The position numbers and the translations under genes are program-made. From Alphaproteobacteria bacterium (GTDB lineage Bacteria > Pseudomonadota > Alphaproteobacteria > Rhizobiales > Rhizobiaceae), in contig BOKV01000003.1 in the NCBI GenBank assembly GCA_016861165.1, positions 116,877 to 180,876 on the forward strand: a stretch of DNA of 64,000 bases, read 5' to 3'. Shown in pieces: positions 17,708-27,324 of this stretch; position 1 is the stretch's first letter; each line of letters opens with the position of its first letter. Under the pieces are notes generated by a model. It worked only from the letters and a program-made list of their open reading frames with translations. It was not told the origin of the DNA and ran no database searches.

Positions 17708-17755
17708 GTGCGGCTCGTCCGAATTCGTCGGGGCTGCCGATCGCGGCGGCCCTCG

Positions 17756-18076
17756 CTATTTCACCGGTTCGCCCTTGACCCTGACGTCGGCGACCATCGA
17801 GCGGACGACGCGCACCTTGGTATTGGCTGCGATTTCGACTTCCAGTTCGTTGTCGTCGATCACCTTGGTGACCTTGCCGACCACGCCGCCGCCGGTGACG
17901 ATCGTGTCGTTGCGCCGGATGGCGGCGAGCATGGCCTGGCGAGCCTTGGCCTGCTGGCGCTGCGGGCGAATGATCAGGAAGTACATAATCACGAAGATGA
18001 GCACAAAGGGAAGGATGCTCATCAGGATTTCGCCGCCACCGCCTGCGGTCTGTGCATAGGCCGGGGTCACGAACAT
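17756..18076 (-). CDS. yajC: Preprotein translocase subunit YajC
   Basis: A 106-residue single-span membrane protein of the SecDF-YajC accessory complex. The N-terminal stretch is followed by a span at about residues 18-36 (ILPFVLIFVIMYFLIIRPQ), with the family signature RPQRQQ right after it, and a small beta-rich cytoplasmic domain (GDTIVTGGG-like NDTIVTGGGVVGKV). A GAGGAG ribosome binding site precedes the ATG. It is the first gene of the yajC-secDF operon; a matching promoter is visible about 90-110 bases upstream. Confidence 0.95.
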   Translation of the reverse strand: MFVTPAYAQTAGGGGEILMSILPFVLIFVIMYFLIIRPQRQQAKARQAMLAAIRRNDTIVTGGGVVGKVTKVIDDNELEVEIAANTKVRVVRSMVADVRVKGEPVK

Positions 18077-18162
18077 GGACCGCTTCTCCTCGTTCTTGTC
18101 GGTTCTTCACGGTCGAAGCGGACCCGGGGGTGCTGCCCCGCCGCCCCGCCGGGGTCGCGCGG

Positions 18163-18190
18163 AATATAGACATCCGACCGCCAATTGCAA
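18163..18190 (-). promoter_or_regulatory. Candidate sigma70 promoter of yajC-secDF
   Basis: Reading the minus strand, TTGCAA (18190-18185) and TATATT (18168-18163) are separated by 16 bases, close to consensus. Transcription would start near 18156 and give a leader of about 80 bases before yajC. Confidence 0.5.
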
Positions 18191-18309
18191 ACGACGGCGA
18201 AGCGGCTTTTCGGCCGTGTTGCCGCCACGCCCGCGGGCCTTCACAGCCGGCCGGCATTCGGCCATAGTGACGCCATTCCCGGGCGCGTGATCCGTTTCGA
18301 GTATTGCCG

Positions 18310-19842
18310 ATGGCCGCTGGCCGCACGGAGTTCGAACTGAAGCTCGAACTCGGCGAGGACGATATCGCAACAATCGCGGGCAGTGCGCCGCTGGCCGAAA
18401 TGACGAACGGCGCGGCCTGCCGCCGGCGGTTGCGGTCGACCTATTTCGATACGGCAGAGCGCACTCTGGAGCGGGCCGGCGTTTCGCTGCGCATCCGCGA
18501 GACCGAGGCGGGCCGCGTCCAGACGGTAAAGGTCGGCACCGAAGTCGCCGGCGGCGTCTCCAACCCGATCGAGGACGAGACGCCGACGACGCGCACGCGC
18601 CCCCACCCCGGCGCCATCGGCGACGAGAAACTGCGCGGCAGGCTCGTCGACCTGGTCGATTTCACCGCGCTTAGACCTGTCTTCCGCACCGACATCGACC
18701 GGGTGACCCATCGTCTGGTCGGGCCGGGCGTCGAGGCGGAGCTGTCCTTCGACACCGGCCGGCTCGTCGCCGGGCGGCGCAGCGAGCCGATCAGCGAGGT
18801 CGAACTGGAACTATTGTCGGGCGACATCGACGCCTTCTGCGAGCTGGTGCTGCGGCTCTTCGGCGACGTTCCCATTCGGCTTTCGACGCGCAGCAAGGCC
18901 GGCCGCGGCTATGATCTCATCGCAGGCGGGGCGGCGCGCCCCGGCCCCGCCAGGGCGGCCACCCCGCCGCTGCGGGCCGACGATGAGGTGGCGGGCGCGT
19001 TTGCGGCCGTCTGCGCGGCGGCGGCAACCCAGATCCTCGACAACTGGTCACGGCTCGCCTGCGACAAGGACCCGGAGATCGCCCACCAGCTGCGCATCGG
19101 CCTGCGCCGCCTGCGCACGGCGCTGCGCGTTTTCCGACCCGCCATCGACAGCCCGACACTGCGGGACATGCGCCGCGACCTGGCCGAGGTGGGGCGCATC
19201 GTCGGCAACCTGCGCAACGCCGACGTGATGCTCGGCGATATCGTGCGGCCGGCGCTGGGCGACCCGGCGAGCCGCGACGCCGCCGACCGCGTGGTCGCGC
19301 TGCTCGCCCGCCACTGCGGCGGCGAGCGCGAGCGGGTCGCTGCCACGCTGGCGGGGCCGCGCTGGAACCGGCTGGCGCTGCGCGTGGCACTCCTGCCTCA
19401 CGGCGCCGGTTGGTCGACGGCCGCGGCCGGCGGCGAGGTCGGCCGGCTGGCGGCGATTGCACTGGGCAGCTGCTGGAAGAAGGTGTGCCGGCGTGGTCGC
19501 AAGCTCGAGCGCCTCGACGATGCCGGGCGCCACCAGCTGCGCAAGGACCTCAAGACCCTGCGCTATGCCGCCGAGTTCTTCGCGCCAATGCTGCCCGCCG
19601 GCAAATGCGGCCGGTTCCTGCGCCGCCTGAAGACGCTGCAGGACGGCTTCGGCTATCTCAATGACGTGGTGCTGGCCGGCACCCTGCCCGGCATGCTGCC
19701 CGACGACCTGCGCGCCGACCCGGCCGTCCAGCGCACGGTCGGCTTCGTGCTCGGCTGGCACCGGGCGCTCGCCGAGCGCGAATGGGCGAGCGCGCGCGAG
19801 CGCTGGCGGCGGCTGGCGCGCCAGCAGCTCCCGTGGACCTGA
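18310..19842 (+). CDS. CYTH and CHAD domain protein
   Basis: A 510-residue cytoplasmic protein from the ATG at 18310 (an in-frame TTG lies 6 bases earlier). Residues about 5-200 form a CYTH triphosphate-tunnel domain, shown by EFELKLEL (ExExK), SLRIRE and the acidic strands. Residues about 220-505 form a CHAD domain with conserved histidines in EIAHQLRIGLRRLRTALRVF and HQLRKDLKTLRYAAEFF. CYTH domains hydrolyse or bind triphosphates and CHAD domains are associated with polyphosphate. The Na/Pi symporter gene begins on the very next base after the stop, which supports a phosphate or polyphosphate function. Actual triphosphatase activity is unproven. Confidence 0.9.
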   Translation: MAAGRTEFELKLELGEDDIATIAGSAPLAEMTNGAACRRRLRSTYFDTAERTLERAGVSLRIRETEAGRVQTVKVGTEVAGGVSNPIEDETPTTRTRPHPGAIGDEKLRGRLVDLVDFTALRPVFRTDIDRVTHRLVGPGVEAELSFDTGRLVAGRRSEPISEVELELLSGDIDAFCELVLRLFGDVPIRLSTRSKAGRGYDLIAGGAARPGPARAATPPLRADDEVAGAFAAVCAAAATQILDNWSRLACDKDPEIAHQLRIGLRRLRTALRVFRPAIDSPTLRDMRRDLAEVGRIVGNLRNADVMLGDIVRPALGDPASRDAADRVVALLARHCGGERERVAATLAGPRWNRLALRVALLPHGAGWSTAAAGGEVGRLAAIALGSCWKKVCRRGRKLERLDDAGRHQLRKDLKTLRYAAEFFAPMLPAGKCGRFLRRLKTLQDGFGYLNDVVLAGTLPGMLPDDLRADPAVQRTVGFVLGWHRALAEREWASARERWRRLARQQLPWT

Positions 19843-21480
19843 ATGACCGCGCTGCTGCTCCAGGCCCTTGGCGGCGTCGGGCTGTTCCTCCTCGGCATCA
19901 CGTTGCTGACCGAAGGCATGCGCGGGCTCGCCGGTACTGCGCTGCGCAACTTCCTCAGGCGCTACACCCGCAGCCCGGCGAGCGGCGCGGTGACCGGCGC
20001 GCTGGCGACTGCCACCATCCAGTCCTCCAGCGCCATCATTGTCGCCACGGTCGGCTTCGTCGGCGCCGGGCTGATGACCTTCGGCCAGGCGCTCGGAATC
20101 ATCTTCGGCGCCAATATCGGCACCACCATCACCGGCTGGCTGGTCGCCATCGTCGGCTTCAAGCTGCAGCTCGGCGCCATCCTGCTGCCCTTCGTCCTGG
20201 TCGGCGTGCTGATGCGGCTGTTCGGGGCCGGCAAGTGGCGCAGCGCCGGCTGGGCACTGACCGGTTTCTGCCTGCTGTTCGTAGGCATCGGCGCCATGCA
20301 GCAGGGCATGGCGCACCTGCAGGGCGTCTTCAGCCTCGACGGTTTCAGCGCCGACACGCTGACCGGCCGCCTGCAGCTCGTCGGCATCGGCCTCGCCGTC
20401 ACCGTGGTAACCCAGTCGTCGAGTGCCGGCGTCGCCATCGCGCTGGCGGCGATCGGCGCCGGCGCCATCGATTTCAGCCAGGCCGCGGCGCTGGTCATCG
20501 GCATGGACATCGGCACCACGTCGACGGCGGCGCTGGCGACCATTGGCGGCTCGACCGCAATGCGCCGCACCGGCCTCGCCCATGTCATCTACAATCTGAT
20601 GACCGGGACGGCCGCCTTCTTCCTGCTCGGGCCGCTGACCACGGCGGTGGCGGCGACAAGCGCGGCAGCCGGTCTTGGCGACGACCAGATCAACCTGGTC
20701 GCCTTCCACACGACGTTCAACATGCTCGGCGTTGCCGTCATCCTGTTCTTCACGCGCCCGTTCGCCGATGTCGTCATCTGGCTCGTGCCGGAGCGCGGAC
20801 CGCGGCTCACCGCCCGGCTCGACGAACGCCTGCACGTCGACCCGGCGGCGGCCGCCGACGCCATCGGCGCGACCATCGACGAGATCGCCCGGTTCCTGTT
20901 CGCGGTCCTGGCCGACCAGCTTTCCGGCGTTTCGCAGTTGCACGCCGAACGCCGGCTGGCGACGGCGGCGGGAGCCATCGACGAGACGCGGCAATTCGCC
21001 GAGCGCGTGCGCACCGATCAGGCGCAGGCGATGGCCAGGCGCCGCCACCTGGCGGCCCTGCACGCCCTCGACCACCTGGTGCGGTTGCGCAACCGCTGTA
21101 CGCAAGGGGCCCGTGTGCAGACGGTCCTCGCCGATCCCGGTCTCAGGCGGTCGGGCGACGAGATGGCAGCCATCCTGCGCGCCATCATCGACGGCAGTTT
21201 GTCGGACGATGCCGAGGCACGCCTCGACGCGCTGCGCCACCGGCTGCGCGATGCCCGCCACGAAGCGCGCGAGGAGACGATCGCTGCTGCCGCCAGCGGC
21301 GCAATGGCCACCTCCGACGCGATGCTGCGGCTCGACGCCATCCGCTGGCTGCACCGGGTCGCCTATCATCTGTGGCGAATCGTCCACCACCAGCGCGCCG
21401 CCCGAAGTGAGGCGCCACCGCCGGTTCAGGCCGCCGATCCGTTCCCGGCGCCGCCGGAAGCGCCGCCTGCCGGTGGTTGA
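19843..21480 (+). CDS. Na/Pi cotransporter family protein
   Basis: A 545-residue membrane protein of the sodium/phosphate symporter family. Two repeats carry the family signature: TIQSSSAIIVATVGFVGAG near residue 65 and VTQSSSAGVAIALAA near residue 190, each a QSSS motif in a re-entrant loop. About eight to nine spans end near residue 320. The C-terminal 200 residues are soluble and helical, resembling a PhoU-like domain. It starts directly after the CYTH-CHAD stop codon, so translation is coupled. Expected role: sodium-driven phosphate movement, with direction uncertain in bacteria. Confidence 0.9.
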   Translation: MTALLLQALGGVGLFLLGITLLTEGMRGLAGTALRNFLRRYTRSPASGAVTGALATATIQSSSAIIVATVGFVGAGLMTFGQALGIIFGANIGTTITGWLVAIVGFKLQLGAILLPFVLVGVLMRLFGAGKWRSAGWALTGFCLLFVGIGAMQQGMAHLQGVFSLDGFSADTLTGRLQLVGIGLAVTVVTQSSSAGVAIALAAIGAGAIDFSQAAALVIGMDIGTTSTAALATIGGSTAMRRTGLAHVIYNLMTGTAAFFLLGPLTTAVAATSAAAGLGDDQINLVAFHTTFNMLGVAVILFFTRPFADVVIWLVPERGPRLTARLDERLHVDPAAAADAIGATIDEIARFLFAVLADQLSGVSQLHAERRLATAAGAIDETRQFAERVRTDQAQAMARRRHLAALHALDHLVRLRNRCTQGARVQTVLADPGLRRSGDEMAAILRAIIDGSLSDDAEARLDALRHRLRDARHEAREETIAAAASGAMATSDAMLRLDAIRWLHRVAYHLWRIVHHQRAARSEAPPPVQAADPFPAPPEAPPAGG

Positions 21481-21485
21481 GGTGG

Positions 21486-23333
21486 TTACGGCTGCAGCAC
21501 GTAGGTGCCGGGCGCCTCGCACAGCGGCGGACAGGCGCGGCTGCCCATCGTGGGCAGCTCCATCGGCTCCTCCGAGCGGGCCGCCAGCCATTCGGCCCAG
21601 GCCGGCCACCACGAGCCCTCTTCCTGCCTGGCGCCATGCAGCCAGGTGTCGGGATCGGCATGCGGCTCGCCGTGCCGGTATTCGAGGCGCCTGAACGAAC
21701 GGTTGGGATGGCCGGGCTCGGAGACGATGCCGGCATTGTGGCCGCCCGAGGTGAGCACGAAATCGACATCTGTGTCGAGCAGATGCGTCAGCTTGAACAC
21801 CGAGCGCCATGGCGCCACATGGTCGGTGACGGTGCCGACGGCAAACACCGGCACGTCGATATCCTCGACATGAATGCGGCGCCCGTCGACCATGTAGCGG
21901 GCCTGCGCCAGGTCGTTGTTGAGGAACAACTGGCGCAGATATTGCGAATGCATGCGGTAGGGCATGCGCGTGGCGTCGGCGTTCCACGTCATCAGGTCGG
22001 TCATCGGCTGGCTGTCACCCATCAGATATTCGCTGACCAGGCGCGACCAGACCAGGTCCTGCGAGCGCAACATGCGAAAGGTGCCGGCCATCTGGCGCTG
22101 GTCGAGATAGCCGCTCGCCGACATGACGCCTTCGAGGAAGGTCACCTGGCTCTCGTCGATGAACAGGCCGATCTCGCCCGGCTCCTCGAAATCGACCTGG
22201 GCGGCGAACAGGCTCACCGTCGCCAGCCGCTTGTCGCCGTCACGGGCCATGGCGGCGGCCGCGATGGTGAGCAGCGTGCCGCCGAGGCAATAGCCGACGG
22301 CGTGGACCTTGGGGCTCGCCGTCACCGACTGGACGGCCTCGAGCGCCGCCATGACGCCGAGACGACGATAGTCATCGAGCGAGGTCTCGCGCATTTCCGG
22401 ACCCGGATTGCGCCAAGAAATGCAGAAGACGGTGAAGCCCTGGTCGACCAGGTAGCGGATCATCGAATTGTGCTGCTGCAGGTCGAGGATGTAGTATTTC
22501 ATGATCCACGCCGGCACGATCAGGACCGGCTCGGGTCTGACCTTGCCCGTGGTCGGACGGTACTGGATCAGTTCGATCAGCTCGTTGCGGAAGATGACCG
22601 CCCCCGGGGTCACCGCCAGGTTGGCGCCGACCTTGAAGTCGCTGTCGGCGGCGCCATTCGTGCCGGCGAGCGCCTTGGCGGCATCGGCAACGAAGCGACC
22701 GAAGCCGCGCACCAGGTTGGTGCCGCCGGCTTCGGCGGTGCGCTCGATGACCACCGGATTGGTGAAAGGGAAATTCGACGGCGACAGCATGTCGAGGAAC
22801 TGGCGGCTGTAGAAGTCGACCAGCCGGGCATGGCGGGCCGTCACCCCCGGAACGTGCGTGGTGGTGTTGTGCCACCATTGCTGCGACAGCAGGAACGACT
22901 GGCTCATCAGGTTGAAGGGGAAGCGACACCACGCCGGATCGTCGAAGCGGCGATCCTGCGCCAGCGGCACAATGCACCGTTCGGCGCATTCGCCCTTCAG
23001 GGCGCACTCGCCCAGATAGCGACGCAGGCGCACCCACTTCTCGATGGCCTTGACGCCGATCTGGGCCTGCTTGCCGGGAGCGACAGCCAGATGCAGCCAC
23101 CAGTCGAGCCAGGCCTCGTAGAGGCTGATCGGCGACATGCCGTGCGTGGCCACGCCGAGCGCGGCAAGAAACCGGCGGTTGGCCGCCTGGTAGTGATCGG
23201 CCTCGGGCGCTTCGGCTGGCGCCGGCGCGACGCTCGTCACCGCGGCCGGCGGTTGCGGCCGCGTGGGGGTCGGCCGTGAGGGCGTAGGCCCGGCGCCACG
23301 CCGGGCCGCTCGCGTTCGTGGGTAGGCAGCCAT
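21486..23333 (-). CDS. phaC: Class I poly(3-hydroxyalkanoate) synthase
   Basis: A 615-residue cytoplasmic, granule-associated enzyme that polymerises hydroxyacyl-CoA into carbon-storage polyester. After a Pro/Ala-rich N-terminal stretch, the PhaC N-domain is followed by an alpha/beta hydrolase fold with the lipase-like box GYCLGG (nucleophile Cys at residue 349), DHVAPW with the catalytic Asp and GGHNAGIV with the catalytic His. I chose the ATG at 23333 (AGGA 8 bases upstream) over 23399. It lies 66 bases after the phasin gene on the same strand and is convergent with the Na/Pi symporter, 5 bases between stops. Confidence 0.9.
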   Translation of the reverse strand: MAAYPRTRAARRGAGPTPSRPTPTRPQPPAAVTSVAPAPAEAPEADHYQAANRRFLAALGVATHGMSPISLYEAWLDWWLHLAVAPGKQAQIGVKAIEKWVRLRRYLGECALKGECAERCIVPLAQDRRFDDPAWCRFPFNLMSQSFLLSQQWWHNTTTHVPGVTARHARLVDFYSRQFLDMLSPSNFPFTNPVVIERTAEAGGTNLVRGFGRFVADAAKALAGTNGAADSDFKVGANLAVTPGAVIFRNELIELIQYRPTTGKVRPEPVLIVPAWIMKYYILDLQQHNSMIRYLVDQGFTVFCISWRNPGPEMRETSLDDYRRLGVMAALEAVQSVTASPKVHAVGYCLGGTLLTIAAAAMARDGDKRLATVSLFAAQVDFEEPGEIGLFIDESQVTFLEGVMSASGYLDQRQMAGTFRMLRSQDLVWSRLVSEYLMGDSQPMTDLMTWNADATRMPYRMHSQYLRQLFLNNDLAQARYMVDGRRIHVEDIDVPVFAVGTVTDHVAPWRSVFKLTHLLDTDVDFVLTSGGHNAGIVSEPGHPNRSFRRLEYRHGEPHADPDTWLHGARQEEGSWWPAWAEWLAARSEEPMELPTMGSRACPPLCEAPGTYVLQP

Positions 23334-23399
23334 CGGCAGTTCCTGATCTCGGCGGCCGGGTCGACGGGAGGCGCCGGCGGCCGCGCCGGACGCCGCCAT

Positions 23400-23786
23400 T
23401 CAGGCGGCGGTGCGCGTCGCCAACTCCTCGGCGAAGGCGCGCGATTCGCGCTCGATCGTCCGCGCGGCATCGGCCGCCGCCTTCGATTCGATGCGGACCA
23501 GCCTGCCGGCCTCGTTGGAATAGTCGCTGAACGCCTCGCGCCAGAAATCGACGCAGACGTCGTAGGTGTCGCCGTGTTCCTGGCTCGCCGCCAGCGCGTC
23601 GACAAACTTCATGTCCTTCTCGAAGCGCCGCTGCAGGAAGGCGAGCGTCTCGATCTGGTAGCGCAGTGCCGCCTTGACGGCCTCGCCCTGGATCTCGGCC
23701 ATGGCGAGGCAGGCACTCTGGGCTTCCTTCGGCAGGAACGGCGCTTGCGGCAGGGAGAATGGGCTGCTGGTCTCGGTCTTGCTCAT
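23400..23786 (-). CDS. Phasin family protein
   Basis: A 128-residue amphipathic, helix-rich protein expected to coat polyhydroxyalkanoate granules and limit their fusion. It starts MSKTETSSPFSL with an AAAGG ribosome binding site and consists largely of heptad-like helices (AEIQGEAVKAALRYQIETLAFLQ and a C-terminal ARTIERESRAFAEELA), typical of phasin_2 proteins. It lies immediately upstream of phaC in the same direction, which supports the assignment; sequence conservation in this family is low, so context matters. Confidence 0.8.
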   Translation of the reverse strand: MSKTETSSPFSLPQAPFLPKEAQSACLAMAEIQGEAVKAALRYQIETLAFLQRRFEKDMKFVDALAASQEHGDTYDVCVDFWREAFSDYSNEAGRLVRIESKAAADAARTIERESRAFAEELATRTAA

Positions 23787-23993
23787 TGCGGCACCTTTCG
23801 CGTTCGAGTTCGGGCCCCCGCGCCCCTCCCGCCTGGCGGCTAGACCACCACCCTGGCACGGCATCGCAACCAAATAATGACCGCGGGCGATGCCCGCATT
23901 GATTCGTGTCAAACGCCCGGATGATTTCTGCTGCCGCCCCGCAACTGGCGACGCGGCTCCGCGGTCATGGCAAAATCACCGTTTGTTCTTGCA

Positions 23994-24008
23994 GAACATC
24001 AGTCGAAC
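23994..24008 (+). promoter_or_regulatory. LexA operator (SOS box) upstream of lexA
   Basis: GAAC-ATCAGTC-GAAC, which is GTTC-N7-GTTC on the other strand, the alphaproteobacterial LexA recognition repeat. It lies 86 bases before the lexA ATG, between a TTGCAG and a TTAGGA that could be -35 and -10, so LexA would repress itself. Confidence 0.85.
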
Positions 24009-24094
24009 ATGTTAGGAATGTTCGTGATTTGTTTTGGATGCCACAGCCGCGGCGGGATCGCCCCGCCCAGCGGACAATGGCGGGAGGCGACAAC

Positions 24095-24829
24095 ATGTTG
24101 ACGCGCAAGCAGCAGGAATTGCTCCTGTTCATTCACCAGCGCCTCCAGGAGGACGGCGTGCCGCCCTCCTTCGACGAGATGAAGGACGCGCTCGACCTCA
24201 AGTCGAAATCCGGCATCCACCGGCTGATTACCGCGCTGGAGGAGCGCGGCTTCATCCGCCGGCTGCCCAACCGAGCCCGCGCGCTTGAGGTGATCCGCCT
24301 GCCCGATGCGTTCGCCCACCGCCAGGCGGGCACGGCTGGACGGCGTCCGCGCGGCTTTTCGCCGAGCGTCATCCGCGGCGACCTCGACCGTGCTGCCCCG
24401 GATGCGGCGGGTCGCCGCCCGCCACACCCGCAGGAGGAAGGCGACGTTTCCATCTCCATTCCGGTCATGGGCCGCATCGCCGCCGGCGTGCCGATCTCGG
24501 CCATCCAGGACCACACCCACAACGTTTCGGTGCCGCCCGACATGATCGGCCTCGGCACCCATTTCGCCCTTTCCGTGCAGGGCGATTCGATGATCGAGGC
24601 CGGCATTTTCGACGGTGACACGGTAATCGTGCGCCAGACCAATTCCGCCGATGCCGGCGACATCGTCGTCGCCCTGATCGACGACGAGGAGGCGACGCTG
24701 AAGCGGCTGCGGCGCAAGGGCGCCTCGATTGCGCTTGAAGCGGCCAATCCCGCCTACGAGACGCGCATCTTCAGCCAGGACCGGGTCAAGATACAAGGCC
24801 GCCTCGTCGGCCTGATCCGGCGCTACTGA
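24095..24829 (+). CDS. lexA: LexA repressor
   Basis: A 244-residue SOS repressor; RecA filaments trigger its self-cleavage after DNA damage. The N-terminal winged helix ([17 protein letters not shown], then a recognition helix [13 protein letters not shown]) binds GTTC-N7-GTTC. The cleavage pair Ala130-Gly131 is in GRIAAGV, the catalytic Ser165 in QGDSM and Lys203 in ATLKRL. A linker of about 50 residues ([12 protein letters not shown]...) makes it longer than the 202-residue E. coli protein, as usual in Rhizobiales. GGGAGG precedes the ATG. Its stop overlaps that of the convergent comEC by seven bases. An SOS box lies upstream. Confidence 0.95.
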   Translation: MLTRKQQELLLFIHQRLQEDGVPPSFDEMKDALDLKSKSGIHRLITALEERGFIRRLPNRARALEVIRLPDAFAHRQAGTAGRRPRGFSPSVIRGDLDRAAPDAAGRRPPHPQEEGDVSISIPVMGRIAAGVPISAIQDHTHNVSVPPDMIGLGTHFALSVQGDSMIEAGIFDGDTVIVRQTNSADAGDIVVALIDDEEATLKRLRRKGASIALEAANPAYETRIFSQDRVKIQGRLVGLIRRY

Positions 24830-27171
24830 TCGCCTGCGGGGTCGGCGCGGCGGCCGGGATCTGACGGCGGCGTATCGTCGTTCGCGTCGGTTGCGCGTGC
24901 GTGCCAGGGTCGCGACCCGGCGGGAATGGCAGAGCGGACGCGGATTGCGGCCTCGGCCGGACCTGGCGCCGGGCCGGCGGCCTCCTCCAGCCACACCGCG
25001 TGGCTGCCATGGCTCTCGAAATCGCCGCGCTTGAGGACCAGTTTCGGGGTTCGCGCGCCGCAGCGCACCCAGCGCAGCCGCGGCGCCACCAATATGTCGG
25101 CGCTGGCGCAGGCCTGCGACAGCAGTCGCGGCGCGTAGACGACCTCAAGCCGCAGGCCGGTGCGCAGCCGCGCCGCGCACCAGTCGCGGCCGCACCCGGA
25201 GGCAACCACCGAGCGGTCACCGGCGGCCCCGCCCGACCAGGCCCGCAGCCAGATGTCGGAAACGAACCGGTTGCGCCGTGGATAGAGCAGCACCAGCCGG
25301 CCGGCCGCGTCGGCCACCGCGATCGCCCTCCCATCCTGGGAAACGAGCAGGTCGGGCGGCGGCCCGGCGCCGGCCAGCAGCGGCAGCGCGGCGAGCGGCG
25401 CCAGGCCGATGAGGCGTAGCCGCGAGCGCATCAGCGTCAGAACGGCCAGTCCGGCCGCTCCGGCGGCAAGAAAGGCAGCGGACTGGGCGCCGGTGACCCC
25501 GGCCACGCCGAAGCTGTTCACCCAGTCCGAGATCGCCATCATCCGCTCGATCCCCCAGCCAAGCAAGGCGAGCGGCAGGCGCTCCAGCCCATACGGCATG
25601 GCCAGCGTCGAGACGAGGGCTGTCGGCATGACCACCAGCGACACGATCGGCATGGCGAGCGCGTTGGCGGCGAGCCCCAGCGGCGCCACGCGGTGAAAGT
25701 GCCAGGCCGCGAACAGCGCCGTGGCAAGCCCGGCGACCAGGCTGGTGAACAGCAGCGCGCCGAAATAGGCCGACACCGTCGCGGCGAGGCGCGCCGGCGC
25801 CGACGGCTGACGGCCGGACCGGTCCGCCCGCCGGCGACCGCCGCGCCGCGTCCAGGCCTCGTAGGCGGCGACGAGCGCGGCGGCGGCCGCAAACGACATC
25901 TGGAAGCCCGGCTCGAGCAGGCTTTCAGGCGCCAGCGCCAGGATGATCAGCGCCGCCACGGCCACGTTGCGGATGGTCACCGCCCGCCGGTCGGCCAGCA
26001 TCGCCGCCAGCATGACAGCGATCATGATCCAGGCGCGCTGGGTGGCGACCGAAGCCCCCGAGATGACGAGATAGGCCGTGGCCGCCGCCAGGCCTGCCCC
26101 GGCAGCCCATTTGCGCACGGGATAGCGCAGCGCCACCGCCGGCAGCCAGGCAAGCAGCCAGCGCATGACGCCGATGACGGTCAGCGCCACCAGCGCCATG
26201 TGCAGTCCGGAGATCGCCAGGACGTGGGCGAGGCCCGACCGGCGCAGGCTCTCCGATGTCGCCTCGTCGATGCCGCTGCGGTCACCGGTGATCAGCGCCA
26301 CCGCGATGTCGCCCGGTTCGCCGGCGAGTCCGGCTCGGATGCGCTCCGCCAGCGCCTTGCGCAGCCGGTTGAGCGCGATTGCCGCCCGTTCGGCCGGCGC
26401 GGCGCCCGCCGGCCCTTCGCGCTTGGCCGGCGCGCCGTAGAAGAAGCCGGTGCCGCCCAGCCCGTCGAAGCGGGCAAAGAAGGCGAAGTCGTAACCGCCG
26501 GGATAGGCCGGGCCCGAGATCGGCATGATCCGCGCCCTGCCCGCGATCCGGTCGCCGGCCACGATGTGCTGCTGCCGGCTGGTCGACGACAGGCGCAGGC
26601 GGCGCGGCAGCTCGGCCGCCTCGATCCCGGCGATCGATTCGGGCCGGATCAGATAGCGCGGGGCGCCGCGCGCATTGGCGTCGACGCGGATCACCAGGCC
26701 GGTCACCCGCGCCGTCATCTCGCGGGCGATCACCGGCGTGTCGGTCAGTTGCACCCTGACCTGCGCAGCACTCATGCCGGCGAGGCAGACCGACGCAGCG
26801 ATCAGCACGGCATGCGCCACGCCGTGGTGCTGCTGACGCCAGGCCATGAGGCCGGCGCCCGCCGCCGAGGCCGCAACGACCACCAGCACCGGTTCGGCGG
26901 GGGCGGCGAAATAGGCGAGAATGCCAAGGGCAAACAGTACCGCCACCAGATGAAACAGTCCGCCGGTCTGCCGTTCGCGCTCGATTGCCGCGCCAATACG
27001 GCCGGCGCTGCCGAGCCGCGCCTCCGACAGGCGCAGCCAGAGCCGCCGCCAGGGGCCGGGCGAGAACTGGTTGGTGCGCAGCCGGCCAGGCTGTTGCGGC
27101 GGCGCCGGCGCCAGCCCGGCCAGGCGGCCACGCGCGCTTCCAGTTGCCTCCCTGCCGCCCGCCTGCGCCAT
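24823..27171 (-). CDS. comEC: ComEC/Rec2-type competence membrane protein with degenerate C-terminus
   Basis: A large inner-membrane protein of about 780 residues that in competent bacteria carries single-stranded DNA into the cytoplasm. Hydrophobic segments start near residue 50, followed by the DUF4131-like soluble domain and the competence domain with [11 protein letters not shown] and [21 protein letters not shown]. The C-terminal region, which in full-length ComEC is a metallo-beta-lactamase domain with HxHxDH, shows only a remnant ([15 protein letters not shown]) and no metal ligands. The start at 27171 is tentative (27225 is possible). It is divergent from gltX and convergent with lexA. 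Confidence 0.85.
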   Translation of the reverse strand: MAQAGGREATGSARGRLAGLAPAPPQQPGRLRTNQFSPGPWRRLWLRLSEARLGSAGRIGAAIERERQTGGLFHLVAVLFALGILAYFAAPAEPVLVVVAASAAGAGLMAWRQQHHGVAHAVLIAASVCLAGMSAAQVRVQLTDTPVIAREMTARVTGLVIRVDANARGAPRYLIRPESIAGIEAAELPRRLRLSSTSRQQHIVAGDRIAGRARIMPISGPAYPGGYDFAFFARFDGLGGTGFFYGAPAKREGPAGAAPAERAAIALNRLRKALAERIRAGLAGEPGDIAVALITGDRSGIDEATSESLRRSGLAHVLAISGLHMALVALTVIGVMRWLLAWLPAVALRYPVRKWAAGAGLAAATAYLVISGASVATQRAWIMIAVMLAAMLADRRAVTIRNVAVAALIILALAPESLLEPGFQMSFAAAAALVAAYEAWTRRGGRRRADRSGRQPSAPARLAATVSAYFGALLFTSLVAGLATALFAAWHFHRVAPLGLAANALAMPIVSLVVMPTALVSTLAMPYGLERLPLALLGWGIERMMAISDWVNSFGVAGVTGAQSAAFLAAGAAGLAVLTLMRSRLRLIGLAPLAALPLLAGAGPPPDLLVSQDGRAIAVADAAGRLVLLYPRRNRFVSDIWLRAWSGGAAGDRSVVASGCGRDWCAARLRTGLRLEVVYAPRLLSQACASADILVAPRLRWVRCGARTPKLVLKRGDFESHGSHAVWLEEAAGPAPGPAEAAIRVRSAIPAGSRPWHARATDANDDTPPSDPGRRADPAGDQ

Positions 27172-27324
27172 CGCGGTGCCGCCCCCCGCCGGCCACCTTC
27201 GCGCCCCCGCCTTGCCTGCCGGCACAGCTATGCTACATCAGCGCCCATGGGATGGCCATTCGCCGATTGCGGCGAGGCCGGCCTGCAACCCGCCTTTGCA
27301 CCGCAATCTCCCGAAACCATGTAG

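Noticed and set aside
18092..18105. Possible LexA box in the yajC leader (GTTC-TTGTCG-GTTC)
   Set aside because: The spacing is six bases, not seven, and it lies downstream of the likely promoter; SOS control of yajC-secDF is not expected.
19048..21987. Minus-strand frame of 979 codons opposite the CYTH-CHAD and Na/Pi symporter genes
   Set aside because: It crosses several genes, gives an Arg/Gln/His-rich product without domains, and the plus-strand proteins have clear families.
23882..23896. GCGGGC-GAT-GCCCGC hairpin upstream of the phasin gene as a terminator
   Set aside because: No T-run on either strand and it lies in the phasin-lexA divergent region, where no transcript needs to end.
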